Origin: Syntrophosphaera sp035450685
GTDB taxonomy: Bacteria; Cloacimonadota; Cloacimonadia; Cloacimonadales; Cloacimonadaceae
Length of the DNA stretch: 64,000 nt
NCBI GenBank assembly: GCA_035450685.1
Contig: DAOTNF010000009.1
Coordinates: 23,469 to 87,468 of the forward strand
Direction: 5' to 3'
Below are positions 60,060 to 64,000 of this stretch, in pieces. The number at the start of each line of letters is the position of its first letter. Positions within the stretch are counted from its first letter, which is position 1. The position numbers were made by a program, and so were the translations under genes. Below the pieces are notes generated by a model, which ran no database searches, had not been told where the DNA came from, and saw nothing but the letters and a program-made list of their open reading frames with translations.

Positions 60060-61838
60060 CTAATCCTCCGCCGTGGCAAACAGCACTTCAGTGATATCGG
60101 TGAGGCCCTCCCGGATGCGTTCGATGCCGCTGCGGCGCATGGAGAGCATGCCATGTTTCTCCGCCAGGGTGCGGATGCGCTCTTCATCGATCTCGTTTCC
60201 GGAACGCACTATCTCGTTGCGTATTTCAGGGTAAAAGTAGAGGGCTTCCGCGATATTGACGCGCCCGGAATAGCCTTGGTGGCATTTGGCGCAGCCAACT
60301 GGTTCAAAGATTTTACCGCTGCGCAGATCTTCCTCGCTCAGCCCTAGTTTTAGCGCAGCCGCCCAGTGTTCCTGGTTCAGCGGCCGGCGGCAGTGTTTGC
60401 AGAGCTTGCGCACCAGGCGCTGGGCGATGATGATGTTGATGGAATAGGCAAGCAGGAAAGGCTCGATGCCCATCTTATAGAGGCGGGTGATTGCGCTGGG
60501 GGCGTCGTTGGTGTGCAGGGTTGTGAGGGTCAGGTGCCCCGTGTTTGCCAGTTTGACCGCGATATCGGCGGTGAGGCGGTCGCGGATTTCTCCCACCATC
60601 ACCACGTCCGGATCGTGCCGCAAAATGCTGCGCAGCGCATGGTCAAAACCCATCTTGTGGCTGATCTTGAGCTGCCTGGCGCCCCGGATCACATACTCCA
60701 CCGGGTCTTCGCAGGTGAGCACGTTGATGCTGGGGTTGATAACATGGTGCAAAGCCGCCATCAGGGTGGTGCTTTTGCCGCTGCCGGTGGGACCGGTGAG
60801 GATCACTATCCCTTTAGGTGTATTGATGGATTTCAAAAATTCCTCTTCCGCCTGGCTCTGGAAACCAAGTTTGCGGAAGTCCGTGATCACCTTGCGGTCG
60901 TCCACCACGCGGATGGTGATGCTTTCAAAACGCCGTTCATGCTGCGGCGACACCATGGGCAGGATGGATACGCGGTAGCGGATCAGGTGGTCGTCTATCA
61001 GCCTCTGGGCAAACCCGTCCTGGGCAGTGTCGCGTTCAAAGCGGTCCACTCCGATGGAGCGGTCTTTCACAACGGCCGCCAGGGCTTCCGGCGGCGTGTT
61101 TTCCTGGCGCATCCAAAGCTGCAGTTTGCCATCAATGCGGAAGAACACATCCACCTTGCGCTTGTCCACGGGCACGATGTGGATGTCGCTGGCGTCAGCC
61201 CGCACGGCTTCCATCAGCGCGGCTTCAAAGAGGTTGACCAGCAGGCTCTTGTTGATCTCCTCGTCCAAAAGCTGCTCGTTAAGCTCAGGGATCTGGTCTT
61301 CAGGATCATCGATCAGGATTTGGCCGCTGGATTCAAGCATCTGCAAATATTCGTTCTTTTGCGGGGCTATCCGGGTGATCAGCTCTTCGATCACCGCCAT
61401 GCGGCACCAATAGACGTCCACTTTCTTATAGGGAGTATTCTGCGGGATTTCCTGAATCGCCTTGTTGGTGGGGTCGGCAGCCAGCACTTTGAGCCCTTCC
61501 CGGCCATTGTTGTTCATCGAGATGGGCAGTATCTTATGGTAACATAGTTTCTTTTTCAGGTCTTCGGGAAACTTACTCAGGATTTCCCGGCTCACCTTGA
61601 TATCTTTCTGGCTGAGGGCTTCGGGATCCGGCTCCAACTCGTCAAAGGAATAGAAACGTGCCAGCAGGCAGTATATATCGTCGTGGTTGACCTTGAAGTC
61701 GCTTTCCAGGATGCGTGCCAGGGCACTGGGGCTGCGGTCGCCGTATTCATCCATGCGCCGCACCGCGTTCTCCACCGTTTCCAGCGGGAACTGGGAATGT
61801 TTCAAAAGGTAGTTGCCGAATCTGCTTCCGGTTGCCAT
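60060..61838 (-). CDS. pilB: PilB-like type IV pilus/type II secretion assembly ATPase
   Basis: The 592-residue protein has Walker A GPTGSGKST at 349-357, the intact Asp-box CEDPVEYV near 377, Walker B VVMVGEIRD at 412-420 and a zinc site made of C480, C483, C516 and C519 (CKHC and CAKC), the expected set for PilB/GspE. The N-terminal domain of about 150 residues matches the GspE_N type. It powers pilin polymerisation at the inner membrane. It sits between pilC and the minor pilins, within the same operon. Confidence 0.95.
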   Translation of the reverse strand: MATGSRFGNYLLKHSQFPLETVENAVRRMDEYGDRSPSALARILESDFKVNHDDIYCLLARFYSFDELEPDPEALSQKDIKVSREILSKFPEDLKKKLCYHKILPISMNNNGREGLKVLAADPTNKAIQEIPQNTPYKKVDVYWCRMAVIEELITRIAPQKNEYLQMLESSGQILIDDPEDQIPELNEQLLDEEINKSLLVNLFEAALMEAVRADASDIHIVPVDKRKVDVFFRIDGKLQLWMRQENTPPEALAAVVKDRSIGVDRFERDTAQDGFAQRLIDDHLIRYRVSILPMVSPQHERRFESITIRVVDDRKVITDFRKLGFQSQAEEEFLKSINTPKGIVILTGPTGSGKSTTLMAALHHVINPSINVLTCEDPVEYVIRGARQLKISHKMGFDHALRSILRHDPDVVMVGEIRDRLTADIAVKLANTGHLTLTTLHTNDAPSAITRLYKMGIEPFLLAYSINIIIAQRLVRKLCKHCRRPLNQEHWAAALKLGLSEEDLRSGKIFEPVGCAKCHQGYSGRVNIAEALYFYPEIRNEIVRSGNEIDEERIRTLAEKHGMLSMRRSGIERIREGLTDITEVLFATAED

Positions 61839-61845
61839 ATTCCTA

Positions 61846-63183
61846 TTATGTGGTGGGCGGCGAGATATTGGCTATCTCCGCCGATACCAGGGTCAAAAAT
61901 GTTATCGCGGCTGCCACAAAAAGCCACACCACAGCCTGGATGATCTCGATCATGTTGGCCATGCGGTAGCTGGTTTCAGCCTGGTAAAAGTTCGCTATCT
62001 GCTCCGAAGCCAGTAGCAGGTTTCCGGTCTCCTGCCCCGTGCGCAGGCGGGTCAGGCTCATCTGGGTGAACACCCCGGAGGCTTCCATGGCGGTCACAAA
62101 GGCCTCGCCTTCCTGTAGCATCAGCGGTATCGTTACCCGCTTGATCCTTTCTTCCATCCAGGCGTTGCGGCAGGCTTCCGCCGCTGTGCGGATAGTCTCG
62201 ATGTTGTCGCCCGCACCTGCATAGATGGTGCCGAACACCCGGAAGTAGATTTCGATGCTCATCTTGTGGATCAGCGGCCCCACGCCCGGAATCTTCACCA
62301 GGTTGCGGTCGCGCCAGATCTTGCCCTGGGGCGTGCTCCACCAGCGCCAGAGGATCAAAGTCACCCCTGCCAGCACCAGCAGGATAATCCACCAGGATTG
62401 CGCCAGCCAGTTGCTGAAATCCATGGTGGCCTTGGTGAGCGGAGGGGTTTCCATATTGTATTTACTGAAGAGCATGGCGGTGGCGGGAAAGATTTCCAAC
62501 ACGTAGTAGCCAAAGGCCCCCAGGGTCGCCAGAATGGTGATCAGGGGCGAAAGCATGGCCTTGCGGACGGTCTTTTTGATCTCCACGTCGCGCTCGATGA
62601 AGGTGGCGGTTGCATCAAAGATATCTGCCATGTTACCGCTGCGCGTCGCCAGACCAAGCATATAGGCGGGAAAACGCCCGAAAATGTGGGTAAAGCGCAT
62701 GAACACCTCGCGCCCCTCCGCGCCTGCCTTGAGCTGGCTCTCGATCTGATAGAGCGCTTCCTTCATGCTGCGGTTGCTCTGCTCCTCCGCCAGCATCTCC
62801 AGAATCCTGCTGAAGCTCATCTTGTCTCTCAGCATGTTCGCACTCAGGCGGATGAACATCAGAACGTCCTGGATGCCCGGTTTGAAGGGCAGGTCAAATA
62901 GAACCGGGTTGATCTTGAAGCGGGTGTAGCCCAGGCGTTGCAGCGCCTCTGCCACCTCTTCCTTGTTAAAAGCGGATTGACGCCCGGAAAAGGGTTTCCT
63001 CCCCGGCGCCCAGACCTTGTAGAGGTAGTCCCTCCTCTTTTCCAGCTTCTCGATGCGCACCCCGTGCCGGCTGCGTATCATTGCAGCGTGCTTGCGCGCC
63101 TCCCGGGGACTGGATACTGTGAAGGTGCCTTGCACGTTTCTGCCTTCAGAATTGGTGCCCTTGAAACGGTATTCGAGTATCAT
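61846..63183 (-). CDS. pilC: PilC-like inner-membrane platform protein
   Basis: The 445-residue protein has the PilC/GspF family layout: an N-terminal cytoplasmic region with the EYRFKGTNSEGRNVQGTF start, two repeated GspF domains and three membrane segments. RLSANMLRDKMSFSRILEMLAEE and GLATRSGNMADIFDATATF are family-typical. It is the platform on which the assembly ATPase acts. It starts 7 nt before the end of pilB in the operon, and lies downstream of the pilin gene with a hairpin between. Confidence 0.92.
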   Translation of the reverse strand: MILEYRFKGTNSEGRNVQGTFTVSSPREARKHAAMIRSRHGVRIEKLEKRRDYLYKVWAPGRKPFSGRQSAFNKEEVAEALQRLGYTRFKINPVLFDLPFKPGIQDVLMFIRLSANMLRDKMSFSRILEMLAEEQSNRSMKEALYQIESQLKAGAEGREVFMRFTHIFGRFPAYMLGLATRSGNMADIFDATATFIERDVEIKKTVRKAMLSPLITILATLGAFGYYVLEIFPATAMLFSKYNMETPPLTKATMDFSNWLAQSWWIILLVLAGVTLILWRWWSTPQGKIWRDRNLVKIPGVGPLIHKMSIEIYFRVFGTIYAGAGDNIETIRTAAEACRNAWMEERIKRVTIPLMLQEGEAFVTAMEASGVFTQMSLTRLRTGQETGNLLLASEQIANFYQAETSYRMANMIEIIQAVVWLFVAAAITFLTLVSAEIANISPPTT

Positions 63184-63285
63184 CTATACGCCCTTGCTTT
63201 TATGGGAAACACAGTGCAATGGACACGTGTAGGGGATGGCACATGTAGTCACAAACCACCATGTCAGTGCTCACTGATCAACAGC

Positions 63286-63313
63286 CCAAGAATGGCCGGA
63301 TGGCCATTCTTGG
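63286..63313. other. 12-bp perfect inverted repeat between the pilin and pilC genes
   Basis: CCAAGAATGGCC (63286-63297) and GGCCATTCTTGG (63302-63313) flank GGAT. It has no T-run on either strand, so it is not a standard terminator. In an operon it could slow RNA decay or weaken read-through between the major pilin gene and pilC, which fits higher pilin output. That role is inferred. Confidence 0.6.
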
Positions 63314-63354
63314 ACTTAACAATGGCTACTTACAAACCGTATTATGAATACAGT

Positions 63355-63789
63355 TTATTCTGGTAATTCTTCAGCAGAGGTGATGTTGGATGTGACAGTG
63401 CCTGGATCCAAAACGACTGTAGTGGTGACAAGGGGATATTTGCCACTTTTCTTTTCAGTTCCAAGGCCATAGATGGTGACTGGATCGGCTCCACCCTCTA
63501 CCTTGAATGATCCATTTTCTGTTTCCAATGTGTTGTCAGCACCGGTGAAACCAATGAAAGTAGCGATTTTTGCAGAAGTCATGTTTGCAATATCACGGCC
63601 AGCACCGCCTTGAGATATGGGTGTTTTCCAATACTGAAGGACGGATGACGCGTAATTGGTTGTTTCACTGGTTAACGCGTTGGCGTTGGCATTGTAGGCC
63701 TGGTTGTTGAAGATGGTGATACCGACGGCAATGGCGATGCCGACGATGATTACGCCGAGTACGATCAACAAGAGTTGTTGAGTTCCCAT
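63355..63789 (-). CDS. Putative major pilin with non-classical leader
   Basis: The 144-residue protein starts MGTQQLLLIVLGVIIVGIAIAVG, a hydrophobic helix as in pilins, but no GFTLIE-like prepilin site and no Glu5. The body is rich in Asn, Thr, Gly and Ala with a beta-rich C-terminal part (VTIYGLGTEKKSGKYPL). It is the first gene of the operon and has a strong Shine-Dalgarno (AAAGGAGA) with an A-rich leader, so high expression is likely. It could be the main pilin or an unusual secreted subunit; position supports a pilin. Confidence 0.65.
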   Translation of the reverse strand: MGTQQLLLIVLGVIIVGIAIAVGITIFNNQAYNANANALTSETTNYASSVLQYWKTPISQGGAGRDIANMTSAKIATFIGFTGADNTLETENGSFKVEGGADPVTIYGLGTEKKSGKYPLVTTTVVLDPGTVTSNITSAEELPE

Positions 63790-63808
63790 GGGTTGTCTCC
63801 TTTTTTTT

Positions 63809-63858
63809 GCCTGTTTCCAGGCTTTTTTGTTTTTTTTGGCCTCCGAGAGAAAGAGGCC
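63809..63858 (-). promoter_or_regulatory. Two hairpins in the pilin mRNA leader
   Basis: On the minus strand, GGCCTC/GAGGCC (63838-63858, loop TTTCTCTCG) and GCCTG/CAGGC (63809-63822, loop GAAA) lie in an A-rich 5' leader just before the Shine-Dalgarno. On the plus strand the second hairpin is followed by a T-run and would look like a terminator. The leader may stabilise the pilin mRNA or halt transcription coming from the other side. Upstream, 63859-64000 contains a TATATAG-like sequence on the minus strand but no clear full promoter. Confidence 0.5.
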
Positions 63859-64000
63859 GTTTCAAAAAAGCTTCACTATGCCGCGCCCGAAAGCCGGCGA
63901 CTACCCAAAAACACTCTATAAATCAGGCTTCTAAGACTATATAATAAGACCGTTGCACATAAAAGTGGACAGAAAGTATATGTAAATAACTCTTGACAGA

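Overview
The window is chromosomal DNA from a Gram-negative, probably anaerobic bacterium. The best guess is a member of Candidatus Cloacimonadota or a related FCB-group lineage. The reasons are a sodium-pumping carboxyl-CoA decarboxylase operon, many secreted proteins ending in the C-terminal sorting domain associated with type IX secretion (Y/W-PNP...GVY...RK), lipoproteins, an Omp85 protein, and a divergent type IV pilus-like operon. This assignment is inference; no rRNA gene is present. Housekeeping genes look GC-rich, while the seven-bladed SBBP genes look more AT-rich.

Layout. 1-8144: end of a MATE exporter, a nucleotide-sugar dehydrogenase, a small lipoprotein, an Omp85 protein next to lepA, and a Fic enzyme with a striking promoter region. 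8145-15063: a composite intergenic repeat, an M16 peptidase, a lipoprotein, a thymidine phosphorylase-family enzyme and an orphan PhnE-like permease. 15064-17856: valS, tRNA-Ala(CGC) and a terminator. 18162-22457: a four-gene decarboxylase sodium pump (carboxyltransferase, gamma-like subunit, biotin carrier with two biotinyl domains, beta subunit). 22762-29383: a secreted M1 peptidase and two SBBP propeller proteins. 29408-31065: repeats surrounding an unrecognised 145-residue protein gene. 31066-38483: a mini helix-turn-helix gene coupled to a six-gene membrane complex of the Hyf/complex I family. 38838-51529: lipoproteins, secreted proteins, a formylglycine-generating-enzyme-like lipoprotein, a cation/proton antiporter and two more SBBP proteins. 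52145-63789: a ten-gene type IV pilus / type II secretion-like operon on the minus strand.

How the genes work together. The decarboxylase operon should convert the energy of decarboxylation (probably of methylmalonyl-CoA) into a sodium gradient. The Hyf-like complex should couple a redox reaction to ion movement, but its large subunit lacks both cysteine pairs that hold nickel in [NiFe] hydrogenases. It is therefore better described as an energy-converting hydrogenase-related (Ehr-type) complex of unknown substrate. The surface and secreted proteins suggest polymer and peptide breakdown at the cell surface.

The most unusual non-coding content is a family of composite repeats found only between genes. 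Recognisable modules occur in a fixed order: a 'TTCACGCAG' block, a four-hairpin block, a GGATCCCGGG palindrome, TTTCCACC tandem repeats, an AT-rich box, a 47-bp palindrome, and a Shine-Dalgarno/ATG end. I do not recognise this composite as a described element.
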